IMG/VR virus record: IMGVR_UViG_3300009420_000073
Span: 1 to 26,616 of that record
DNA from: a virus
Direction: 5' to 3' (one strand)
DNA length: 26,616 nt
The number at the start of each line of letters is the position of its first letter. Within the stretch, counting starts at the first letter, position 1. Positions 16,923-24,657 of the stretch are shown one piece after another. The notes under the pieces are model-generated. The model ran no database searches. It was given only the letters and a program-made list of their open reading frames with translations, and had not been told where the DNA came from. Both the position numbers and the translations under genes were made by a program.

Positions 16923-19823
16923 TTAACTCGTTGTAACGGCTACTCCGTCAGATTTTATTTTTGTAGTTGAGAAGACTTGTGTCTTAACAACCTCTCCGAA
17001 TAGCCTCGTCCCAGCAACATGAAGGATATCTTTAAGCTGCTCTTCATATTTAGCTAATGCAATCCCCGTTCTAGTAACATAACTATACTCTTGGTAATAG
17101 TCGCTATCCTGTACTTTATTTATATCACTTGCAAATGATGTTCTATCAGTCCAAGTACCTTCTCCAACGCCTTGTCTTGTTACTCCAGCTCTTCCGGATA
17201 CAATAAAGACTGTATTAGCTGCTGTTAAGCTTAATGGAGTATTTGCTTCATATCCATAGCCTGCATTTAACACTTCTAATCCATCTGCAACTCCGTTTGC
17301 TGTTATAACATTAGCTGTTATAGATGCATTTAATCCGATAGGTAAAGTAGTCTCGTCTTGATATACATGTTGTACGTTAGCTGTTGCGCCTGAGGTTGCA
17401 CCTGTTAAAGTTGCTCCTGGAACAAATGCTTGGCCGAAACTTAGTCTTCTTACTTTAACTTGATTAATTCCATTCTCTGTTGTACGTGTCTTAAATGTGC
17501 CTGTTGCAACTGCTGCTGTAGATACTTGAGATGTTGCCGCACCTGATAATGGTGCTACATTAGCTCCAGATGCTTGTGTCTGTATTTTAGTTGTGCCAGT
17601 AAATGCGCCTACTGGATTGATTATTTTAATATGAGTAGCATTAGCTGCTGCTATTTCACCAGATGCACCTGTAGTTATTTGTATAACACCTTCTCCAACT
17701 GTAAGTGCTGCGCTGTTAGCTGCTAGAGTAATACCATTTACTGATGAGTTACTATGCACTACTAGGTATCCAGGCAGTGATAATGTCTGTGCTAGGTTTT
17801 CATTCTCTATAAATGATCCGCTCTCATTACTAACAATGCATATAAGATCCCTTCTATTAAATCCTGATACGTATGGGTTGTGAGCAATTGCTACTGGGTC
17901 ATAATTATATCCTGATCCAGGATTAATAAAGTTAAGTGATCCAATTGAACCAATTGTAAAGTTAGCAAATGTAAGAGCATTATATAGAATCGTGGTTGTG
18001 TCGGCATGTCCTGATTTAGGAAGGCCGTATCCATAATCCATATTAACAGAAAGAGATGCGCCTGATCCTGTTGAAGTAGATATAGAAATTGTTCCGTTAG
18101 CTAGGTATTCAGATCCTGGCTCTACAACTGTTATTGAATTTGCTGAGCCAGCGTTCGCAGCATTAGCTGAGAATGTTCCGGTAGCTGTAACATTAGGACT
18201 ACCGCCTGAGATAGTGACTGTGTCTGCAGTTACATATCCTGAACCAGATAAAAAGCTAGTATTAACAATATTAGCAAAAGCGTTAGTGCCAAGGTTAGTA
18301 ATAGTTCTGCCGTTAGTAAATGCTCCGTTTGAGAGGTTACGTAGTACAAAGTGAGTAGCATTTGTTGTTGATTTAATAACACCAACTGCGCCAATACTAT
18401 TTGCAGCGGCGTGCATGTTTGATATTAAAGTTGCGCCTGATCCTGTAGATGTTGTTATACTTATAGCTGGAATACTTTGATAGTCTATTCCGTTATTAGA
18501 CATTACAACTCCAATAACTTGACCGTCGCCATCAGTCTGAATAGTAGCTGCAGCGTTTGTGGCTGCTCCTGCTGAAGTAAATACTACTGTATCAGAGTTT
18601 GAATATAGCGCGCCGTTTTGTGTGACGTATACCGAATTTACTACAAGATTAGCTTCAAATATATATTGCCCGTTTGAGAATCCGCCATTAGCGGCAAATG
18701 GAGCTCCTGAGTTAGCTCTTGAGTTAGTATACATTCCTGTATCAACTGTTACTGAATCTACAAATCCTATACCTGAATTAGATGCACCAGTATACAAATC
18801 AGTATATGGCCTTGGATCTTCAGCTGTATTATTAGCTCCTATGATATCTGTAAATAATGATAATTGTTCTTGTTCAGCGAGCACGCCGACTTCAAAGTCG
18901 CCGCCTACGCCTGCACCGACATTAGCTATTGAGGCTGTTGTATTACTTAATAGTCCAACTATTTTACCTGATGAATGATTAACAAATGGTTTGTTGTTAG
19001 CATTTAAACCATAGACAAAAGTATTGCTATTCTCACCAGTAATATATCTACCAATTACTTCCCCTACTGCAGTTGAATTAACTACTGCGCTAACTGCTGC
19101 GTTTGTGGTTGCATTAGAAACGTTCTTAAGAAATCCTATACCAGTAAAAGTACCATTTGCTATTTGGATCGATGCTGTGTTACCAGTTATTGTTAGTACA
19201 TGACCATTAGCCATTACTGCTGTTGTGTTAGTTCCTTGTACATGATCACCTGGTGCAAAGTCTTGAGTTCCTGCATTCCATGTTACTGTGGCCATTTTCT
19301 GTTCGGCCTTCTCGAATGTAAAGAAGTCAGTTATCTCTGTATTTGAATTGGCTATGTTGATTACTTCTAGTGTAGCATTACTAGATAATGTTCTTGTGTA
19401 CGTATTAGATATCGCATATCCATATCCTCCGTTAGCGAGATCAAAAGCTACTCTACCAGAGGCATCAACCGTGCTTGTTATTTTAGCAACTGCGTCTTGT
19501 CCTGTATTAGATACAACACTAAATCTATCGCCAACTGTAAAGTTTCTTCCACCATTAGTGATTACAATATCACTTAATGATCCTATAACTTGAGGCGCGT
19601 CATCGATGATACCATCATCGGTAATAAATTCTCCAGTCTTAAATGTACCAACAACGCTAGAAAGATATGCTAATGCTACTCTTTTGCCGTGAATTGTCTT
19701 TGTAACAACACTCTCAATAAATCCTGTTGAGCCTGTTGAGCTTCCAGTAATACCTTTACCGATTAAATTCTTGTTTCTTGACGATGGTGAAAGCTCAAGA
19801 TATACTGGCTTATAGTAGTTCTC
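16923..19823 (-). CDS. gp7-position wedge protein, C-terminal part (frame-interrupted)
   Basis: The frame is open from 19823 to the TAA at 16923, 966 codons. The first in-frame ATG is at 19295 (MATVTWNAGTQDF), but the 176 codons before it are clearly coding and of the same style (GKGITGSSTGSTGF, VVGTFKTGEFITDDG, GGYGYAIS), so 19295 is not a true start. No start codon with a ribosome site exists near 19823. The part must be joined to the 150-residue frame upstream. It contains repeated beta modules (GSGYxxxDTVTIS, ITTSTGSGA, NATHFVLRNLSNGAF). It ends in a compact domain (TDRTSFASDINKVQDSDYYQ, then EEQLKDILHVAGTRLFGE) typical of T4-like marine wedge proteins. Expected role: outer wedge scaffold. 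Confidence 0.75.
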   Translation of the reverse strand, partial: ENYYKPVYLELSPSSRNKNLIGKGITGSSTGSTGFIESVVTKTIHGKRVALAYLSSVVGTFKTGEFITDDGIIDDAPQVIGSLSDIVITNGGRNFTVGDRFSVVSNTGQDAVAKITSTVDASGRVAFDLANGGYGYAISNTYTRTLSSNATLEVINIANSNTEITDFFTFEKAEQKMATVTWNAGTQDFAPGDHVQGTNTTAVMANGHVLTITGNTASIQIANGTFTGIGFLKNVSNATTNAAVSAVVNSTAVGEVIGRYITGENSNTFVYGLNANNKPFVNHSSGKIVGLLSNTTASIANVGAGVGGDFEVGVLAEQEQLSLFTDIIGANNTAEDPRPYTDLYTGASNSGIGFVDSVTVDTGMYTNSRANSGAPFAANGGFSNGQYIFEANLVVNSVYVTQNGALYSNSDTVVFTSAGAATNAAATIQTDGDGQVIGVVMSNNGIDYQSIPAISITTSTGSGATLISNMHAAANSIGAVGVIKSTTNATHFVLRNLSNGAFTNGRTITNLGTNAFANIVNTSFLSGSGYVTADTVTISGGSPNVTATGTFSANAANAGSANSITVVEPGSEYLANGTISISTSTGSGASLSVNMDYGYGLPKSGHADTTTILYNALTFANFTIGSIGSLNFINPGSGYNYDPVAIAHNPYVSGFNRRDLICIVSNESGSFIENENLAQTLSLPGYLVVHSNSSVNGITLAANSAALTVGEGVIQITTGASGEIAAANATHIKIINPVGAFTGTTKIQTQASGANVAPLSGAATSQVSTAAVATGTFKTRTTENGINQVKVRRLSFGQAFVPGATLTGATSGATANVQHVYQDETTLPIGLNASITANVITANGVADGLEVLNAGYGYEANTPLSLTAANTVFIVSGRAGVTRQGVGEGTWTDRTSFASDINKVQDSDYYQEYSYVTRTGIALAKYEEQLKDILHVAGTRLFGEVVKTQVFSTTKIKSDGVAVTTS

Positions 19824-20215
19824 TCAGAAGGTTTAATTATTCTTGTTGAGGGAAGGAATACTTCTACTTCTTGACCATATAATATTTGCAGTAATAACTC
19901 TACTGATCTTGCTGAACCTTTTGCTTGATAAAGATCACTAATATGTTTAAGTAAGAATCTATCATCAACTGTTGTTTGCAGTTGAGTTCCTTCCAAGTAG
20001 GTTTTCTTAAAGTGAATAATAAAGTCAGTTACTGTGTCATCAATATCTCTATTAGCTCTTAGCTGTCTTAACACCTTAGTAGACTTACCAGTAGTCTCAA
20101 GCCATTCATAATAGGCTAAGATAAATGCTACTAGTTCAGGCTGCGTGTCCTGGAATCTTTCTGGGAATTGGTTTACAATAAAATTGGAAACATATTCCGG
20201 TGTCAAGTTTGACAT
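19763..20215 (-). CDS. gp7-position wedge protein, N-terminal part (frame-interrupted)
   Basis: This 150-residue frame starts one base into the gp6 stop. Residues 1-130 look like a complete, well-conserved N-terminal domain: FIVNQFPERF, PELVAFILAYYEWLE, NRDIDDTVTDFIIHFKKTYL and LLKHISDLYQAKGSARSVEL, then RIIKPSE. The last 18 residues (from RTTISQYILSF) look unnatural. Moving to the other frame at about 19820 gives NYYKPVYLELSPSSRNK, a natural continuation, which stays open into the next large frame. The complete protein would be about 1097 residues, lying between gp6 and gp8 where T4 has gp7 (1032 residues). I therefore read this as the front of a gp7-position wedge protein; orthology to gp7 is inferred from order and size, not from visible identity. 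Confidence 0.8.
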   Translation of the reverse strand: MSNLTPEYVSNFIVNQFPERFQDTQPELVAFILAYYEWLETTGKSTKVLRQLRANRDIDDTVTDFIIHFKKTYLEGTQLQTTVDDRFLLKHISDLYQAKGSARSVELLLQILYGQEVEVFLPSTRIIKPSERTTISQYILSFHHRQETRI

Positions 20216-22035
20216 TATAATCTCTCTTGTACTGCTGTTATGCTTATATCACTTGCATCAAGTTGTAGTATAGATGCTTTCTTAGTTGTTATATCTCTGT
20301 TTACACATCTAGCGTAGACTTTATATGTTGATCCTATATATGAGCTTATTAATAATGAATTAATATTAACTAGTCCAGATGTATAGTCTACTGTGCCTGC
20401 GTCAGCTAATAGCACAACAAAGTTATCAGCGCTATCTGTCTTAACAATCTTTAATTTTCCTCTTCCGTCATCAACAATAAACGCTGCAGTGTCTGTTAAG
20501 TATGTAAACTGAGTAGATGTAATTGCTGGTTTGTAAAGAGAGTATTTTGTTGTTGCTGCGACAAACTCTTCATCGTTTTGTAGCTCATTATTATATCCTA
20601 TAACATAAGACGCTGGCAGCGTTGCTGAGGGAGTAAATTTCTTATATAATCTTGTTACTAACTGACTTGAGACAACACTAGTGTCGCATGCGTCGATAGC
20701 TGCAACTGCTTTTGAGTTTCTATATGTTACATCAAATGCATTAATATTAGTATTTGCAAATGCACTCAGTGCATTAGTTGCTTTAGCTTTAATTCCTGAG
20801 ACTGTTTGGGTCGTTACACTTATATTATAGTTTACTTTGCCTTCGACTTCAAGGTTTAATATTTCTGGTGTTACTACTTTTACGTCTATACTAATAGGAG
20901 TTCTAGAACTTAAGTAGCTCTGTATAGCTCGTTTTGTTGATTGAGGAACACCATCAGCGTCAGCAAGATCAACAGCAATAATTACCTTACCAAATTCAGG
21001 TGGTGATAACTGCTCACCGCCAAATGCTAATACATTAACAACTGAAGGAAATTCCTTCTGTACAAGAATTTTATAATCATTAGCTGTTACTGCTCGCTCT
21101 TGAACTTGGAATGCTTTAGGAGCATTGAATTTAATCTGAGCGATTGTCTCTGCTTCTGTTCCGCCGATTGAATTAGTTACTGTTGTTGCAACCGAATCAT
21201 GGCCGCCTATTTTCTTTCCAGCTGTGAATATCTTACCATTGTTGCCAGTTAGGCCAGAGCTCTGTCTATATTTAAGTTGTATGATATTACCTACAGATGG
21301 CTTCTTACCTAATACACCGTCTCCAAATGTTATATTAAACTTCTCGTTTTGAGCTGGCTCAATAAAGTATACATTACTTGTTGATGTTAATCCAAAGACT
21401 GTATCAGCTTTTGACCATACCGCATTAACAGAAGACGTGTTGCTCTCTCTAACTGTTACGGTTATATGTCGTGTATCTACTTCCTTATTACTAATGGAGA
21501 CAACGTGGGTATTAACGGCTGAGCTAGTGATCTGAGTGTTCTCATCAATAATCTTACCTTCATAAAGAGGTATATTATCTGTTTCATACACAGTTGAGCC
21601 AGTAGAGTTAGTAGATGGCTTTACGATAACATCATCCTGTGTAGAGAATGTTTTAGTAGCTCCATTAATTGATGAGGTAAACGATGTCCATTTTGGTACT
21701 GATATACTTGTTACGTCTATTGTAGGGGTTAGTTTTAGATCTATTACTGCTTTAGCAGAATGATAGGACTGCGGTACATAGTTTAATTCTTTAGCGTGAG
21801 ATACAACACTGTCTCTCAATTCAGCTGTGTCTAAAAACATCTCATTAGCGAGCATATTAGTATAGAAGTTATTCTTATACGTGTTATATGATAGAACGTC
21901 TATCAGTGTGTTAATATTAGATCCTTCAAAGTCGTAGTCTCTTATATTAGACTGTCCCTTTAAGAATGCTTTGAGATCAGTCTTAATTGTATTAAAGTCT
22001 AAATCTACTACTGATGTTGCTGAGTTGGCGGCCAT
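20215..22035 (-). CDS. gp6: Baseplate wedge protein gp6
   Basis: A 606-residue protein of the gp6 / Baseplate_J family (T4 gp6 is 660 residues), the clamp that joins neighbouring wedges into the inner baseplate ring and drives its opening on infection. The N-terminus is diagnostic: DFNTIKTDLKAFLKG, then DYDFEGSNINTLIDVLSYNT, NMLANEMFLDTAELRDSVVS and HAKELNYVPQS, all within the first 110 residues. A central block near 255-330 (FGDGVLGKKPSVGNIIQLKY, then ERAVTANDYKILVQKEFPSV) is the typical Baseplate_J core. The start overlaps the gp25 stop by one base. The stop also shares one base with the ATG of the next gene. Confidence 0.93.
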   Translation of the reverse strand: MAANSATSVVDLDFNTIKTDLKAFLKGQSNIRDYDFEGSNINTLIDVLSYNTYKNNFYTNMLANEMFLDTAELRDSVVSHAKELNYVPQSYHSAKAVIDLKLTPTIDVTSISVPKWTSFTSSINGATKTFSTQDDVIVKPSTNSTGSTVYETDNIPLYEGKIIDENTQITSSAVNTHVVSISNKEVDTRHITVTVRESNTSSVNAVWSKADTVFGLTSTSNVYFIEPAQNEKFNITFGDGVLGKKPSVGNIIQLKYRQSSGLTGNNGKIFTAGKKIGGHDSVATTVTNSIGGTEAETIAQIKFNAPKAFQVQERAVTANDYKILVQKEFPSVVNVLAFGGEQLSPPEFGKVIIAVDLADADGVPQSTKRAIQSYLSSRTPISIDVKVVTPEILNLEVEGKVNYNISVTTQTVSGIKAKATNALSAFANTNINAFDVTYRNSKAVAAIDACDTSVVSSQLVTRLYKKFTPSATLPASYVIGYNNELQNDEEFVAATTKYSLYKPAITSTQFTYLTDTAAFIVDDGRGKLKIVKTDSADNFVVLLADAGTVDYTSGLVNINSLLISSYIGSTYKVYARCVNRDITTKKASILQLDASDISITAVQERL

Positions 22036-22439
22036 TATCTTACCCTTTTAAGTATTGTGTTGAATATCTGTGGAGCTTCTGCATTAGTAATATAATAAGA
22101 TATCTCAACATTGTATTGATTGCGATCTGAATCTGATTCAATAATGACGTCAATAAGCTGACACCTCGGTTCATATGCTTGAATAGTATTCGTTATGGCT
22201 TCCCTTAGGTTGTAGACCGTCTGTGGTGTGTCTAGCTCAAATAAAAGCCCCATTACGTTTGAGCCTATATCTGCTTGAAACGGCCGTTCGTAAAAATTAG
22301 TTGTTAATAGGTTGACTATAGAATTTTGTATTGCATTCTCATTCTTATTAAGCAGCAAATCATCATTAGCAGGATTCACAGACATATCGCCTCTAATATC
22401 GGTGTATACTGTTCCTAATTTAATATTTGTCGTAGCCAT
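22035..22439 (-). CDS. gp25: Baseplate wedge protein gp25
   Basis: A 134-residue protein of the gp25 / GPW_gp25 family, which seeds sheath polymerisation at the inner baseplate and is among the most conserved parts of contractile tails. T4 gp25 is 132 residues, so the length fits. Visible signatures are TNFYERPFQADIGS at about 47-60 and the family's EPR motif at residues 90-92 (QAYEPRCQL). The stop TAA shares one base with the ATG of gp6 (TAATG), so gp25 and gp6 are translationally linked, as expected for partners in the wedge core. No clear Shine-Dalgarno precedes the start. Confidence 0.93.
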   Translation of the reverse strand: MATTNIKLGTVYTDIRGDMSVNPANDDLLLNKNENAIQNSIVNLLTTNFYERPFQADIGSNVMGLLFELDTPQTVYNLREAITNTIQAYEPRCQLIDVIIESDSDRNQYNVEISYYITNAEAPQIFNTILKRVR

Positions 22440-22443
22440 ATGT

Positions 22444-23151
22444 TTATTTATCTACCGGGGTGAAGGGCAGTCCTGCCTTGATAGCAGAAAGTTCTGCTTC
22501 AAGTTCTTCTATAGCTGGTGTTAATGCTTCTTTCATTATCTTTTCAAAATTAACCGTGTTTAAAGCCTCTGTCATTTCCTTAGCTGCTTCCGTTAAAGCT
22601 GATGGATCAGGTATCTCTATTTCTATCTTTAATTCAATAGCAGCTATCTCTGGCGCTGTGGATGGTGTTCCTTTTTCTGTCTGTTTACCGTCTGCATCTT
22701 TTTCTATATTAGGAACCATCTTACAGAGATTAGCTAGATCAATTTTACCTGATGTTATATCAGCAATCATACCATCAACATTAGGAATGTCTGGAAACTT
22801 CTCTTTTAAGCCTTCAAGGTCTGCTAGTGCTTGTATCTTATCTAATGGGTTAGCAGAGTTAAGCTTCCCCATTATCCCTTTAATGTCACCTTGAAGACTG
22901 GGCAGTTCTGGAAGCTCAGGCAGAAGCCCTTCTAGTGAAGGCATCTCTGGAAGCTCAGGCAGCTCTATTGCAGGTAGCATTGACTTTAAGTCACCAGCCA
23001 GTTCTCCAATTTTAGCATCTAGTTCACCGGCGAGAGAGTCCAAAGATCCCATTATGCCGTCTGCACCAGCTATTAAGCCGTCCAAAGCTCCAGTGAGCTT
23101 GTCCTTTGCTCCATTTAGCTTCTCTAATCCTTTTCCTGGTCCACAACTCAT
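22444..23151 (-). CDS. Unrecognised 235-residue protein between spike and gp25
   Basis: A 235-residue protein beginning MSCGPGKGLEKLNGAKDKL. Residues about 10-65 are a Leu/Gly/Ala/Asp stretch with helical periodicity. Residues about 66-95 are a Pro/Glu/Leu segment with repeated LPELPxxPSL steps. A helix-rich Glu/Ala tail (about 175-225) follows. There is no signal peptide or membrane segment. The Cys-Gly-Pro-Gly start directly after a spike gene could suggest a tip or hub accessory, but I see no PAAR motif. It has the best ribosome site in the window (AGGAG, spacing six), overlapping the stop of the spike gene. It ends four bases before gp25. Similar short proteins with this opening may occur in marine T4-like phages, but I cannot assign a function. 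Confidence 0.75.
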   Translation of the reverse strand: MSCGPGKGLEKLNGAKDKLTGALDGLIAGADGIMGSLDSLAGELDAKIGELAGDLKSMLPAIELPELPEMPSLEGLLPELPELPSLQGDIKGIMGKLNSANPLDKIQALADLEGLKEKFPDIPNVDGMIADITSGKIDLANLCKMVPNIEKDADGKQTEKGTPSTAPEIAAIELKIEIEIPDPSALTEAAKEMTEALNTVNFEKIMKEALTPAIEELEAELSAIKAGLPFTPVDK

Positions 23152-23157
23152 CTATAT

Positions 23158-23162
23158 CTCCT
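23158..23162 (-). promoter_or_regulatory. Strong Shine-Dalgarno of the 235-residue protein
   Basis: AGGAG on the minus strand, six bases before the ATG at 23151; it overlaps the TAG stop of the spike gene at 23161-23163. Confidence 0.75.
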
Positions 23163-24657
23163 ATTCAGCGGGTGCGACTGGTGCGCCTGTGGATGCTATA
23201 GCACCAGTTGGTGCTGTTGCTGATCCACCATGTGTATGGCTGTTTAGTACAATACCGGTATCAGTAATGTTTCCAGCTGCAACATCAATAGAGCCGGTTG
23301 TTGTATAATCAATTGTACCGGTAGCAGCTTCAATAGCTTGTGTAGTAGATGTTAATGTTTGTGTGCTACCTGCATTTATTAATTGAGTAGTGCCAGCAAT
23401 AAGCTTTGTTGCATTTGTTGATTTAATGTTCAGATTCTTAGCTGTACCTATATTTAAATTATTAGCAAAGCCCATATCGCCTGTCTTAGCAACTGCAAGA
23501 GTTTCTGTTCCACCTACGATTGTTTTTCTATTAGATAGAATGGTGTGTGTAGCATCACCTGTTATTGTTTCTGTATGAGTTCCGCCAACTGTTATTGTCT
23601 CGGAGGCAAGAATCGTTCTTATCTCGTGGCCACTAGCTGTATTGTTCTCATCACCAACTCTAAATGCTGTATTACCATTTACTTGAGTTACCTTATCAGT
23701 TAATACTTCTTTTAATTCATTGCCTTGTATTTTGGTAATCATATCCTTTCTTACTGTTAGAAAGTAATTACCGTCTATCTCTTCGTATTTGTCTCCACGA
23801 ATCAATAGTTTGGCATCTCCAAGAACAGTAATATTAAGATTACCGCCTATTTGTACGTTTCTATCTTTAACAGTAATATCATAATCTGATCCTACTATCT
23901 TATGCACCTTTGAACCGTCTGGTTGTATCTCAGTAAACGTTCCTGATTTATGGTAATCATGTAGTCGCTCATTGCCGATGTTATCATCAACCTCTTTTAC
24001 ATGGCCAGTCTCACTCTCGTAGACATGGTTATAAGGATATTGATTAGGGTAGAGAAATCCCTCTAGGGTGCCGTCATGCCCTCTTGGATGTGGCTCATCC
24101 CATGTTATATTCTCATAGGATGCAGACGCTTTGTTGTCTTGAATTGTAACTTCAGGAGCTTTAGCAGTTGGAATTTTCTCTATTCTACTTGCTCTTTTTT
24201 TCTTTAATGATAGATGCTCTTCTGCAAATGCGCTTCTTGATAGTCTAGATAAGTCTGATTCTTTTAATTCATTAAGCCCAGTGTTAGCTGTCAGTCTTGG
24301 ATATAGTTGTTTAGGGTCAGAAAAGCCTTTACTAAAGTCTGGCTCTTCAAAAGGTATGCCAGGAATAGTTCCTAGTATAAATGGTTTTTGATATTTTGTT
24401 TGGTCAGCAAAGAACCCTATAACCCAAGCACCTTCAACTATACCAGTTGTGGGGCCGCCGACACCGGAGGTTGATGCGTTATTAGGACTGTTAATAAGAG
24501 TAGCCCAAGGCAGATCAGCTGTTGCAACGTCACTTAAATCTTCTGAGTGCACGCCGTAAAATCTAACTTGTATTCTACCAAGCTTAAAAGGGTCGTGTCT
24601 ATTCTCTACAACACCGAAGTGCCATTGAAACTTGTTATAATCTATTTCTGATTTCAT
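23161..24657 (-). CDS. gp5: Baseplate central spike, gp5-like, without lysozyme domain
   Basis: This 498-residue protein is a membrane-piercing spike of the gp5/VgrG type. Residues about 8-104 form an OB-fold (GVVENRHDPFKLGRIQVRFYG, read as the usual start, then ADLPWATLI and GAWVIGFF). Residues 214-235 carry a VgrG-like ESETGH...ERLHDYH motif. From about 255 to 470 short repeats of the Gp5_C kind (DGNYFLTVRKD, VNGNTAFRVG, VGGTHTETITGD) indicate a triple-stranded beta-helix. T4 gp5 (575 residues) has a lysozyme domain between OB-fold and helix; here the linker of about 105-210 shows no such domain, so cell-wall digestion must come from elsewhere. Residues 474-476 are H-T-H near the C-terminus, like the iron-binding HxH of P2 gpV tips. 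A GAGG lies five bases before the ATG. Confidence 0.87.
   Translation of the reverse strand: MKSEIDYNKFQWHFGVVENRHDPFKLGRIQVRFYGVHSEDLSDVATADLPWATLINSPNNASTSGVGGPTTGIVEGAWVIGFFADQTKYQKPFILGTIPGIPFEEPDFSKGFSDPKQLYPRLTANTGLNELKESDLSRLSRSAFAEEHLSLKKKRASRIEKIPTAKAPEVTIQDNKASASYENITWDEPHPRGHDGTLEGFLYPNQYPYNHVYESETGHVKEVDDNIGNERLHDYHKSGTFTEIQPDGSKVHKIVGSDYDITVKDRNVQIGGNLNITVLGDAKLLIRGDKYEEIDGNYFLTVRKDMITKIQGNELKEVLTDKVTQVNGNTAFRVGDENNTASGHEIRTILASETITVGGTHTETITGDATHTILSNRKTIVGGTETLAVAKTGDMGFANNLNIGTAKNLNIKSTNATKLIAGTTQLINAGSTQTLTSTTQAIEAATGTIDYTTTGSIDVAAGNITDTGIVLNSHTHGGSATAPTGAIASTGAPVAPAE

Noticed and set aside
17117-17124. Exact TATAAATA on the minus strand, and GATAAATA at 14820-14827 and 22445-22452
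   Set aside because: Two lie inside coding sequence about 170-200 bases before the next gene. The third is too close to the gp25 ATG for a normal leader. In DNA this AT-rich several chance matches are expected, so they are not called promoters.
19293-19295. ATG at 19295 as the start of a separate 790-residue gene
   Set aside because: The same frame is open and clearly coding for 176 codons upstream, and the ATG has no good ribosome site.
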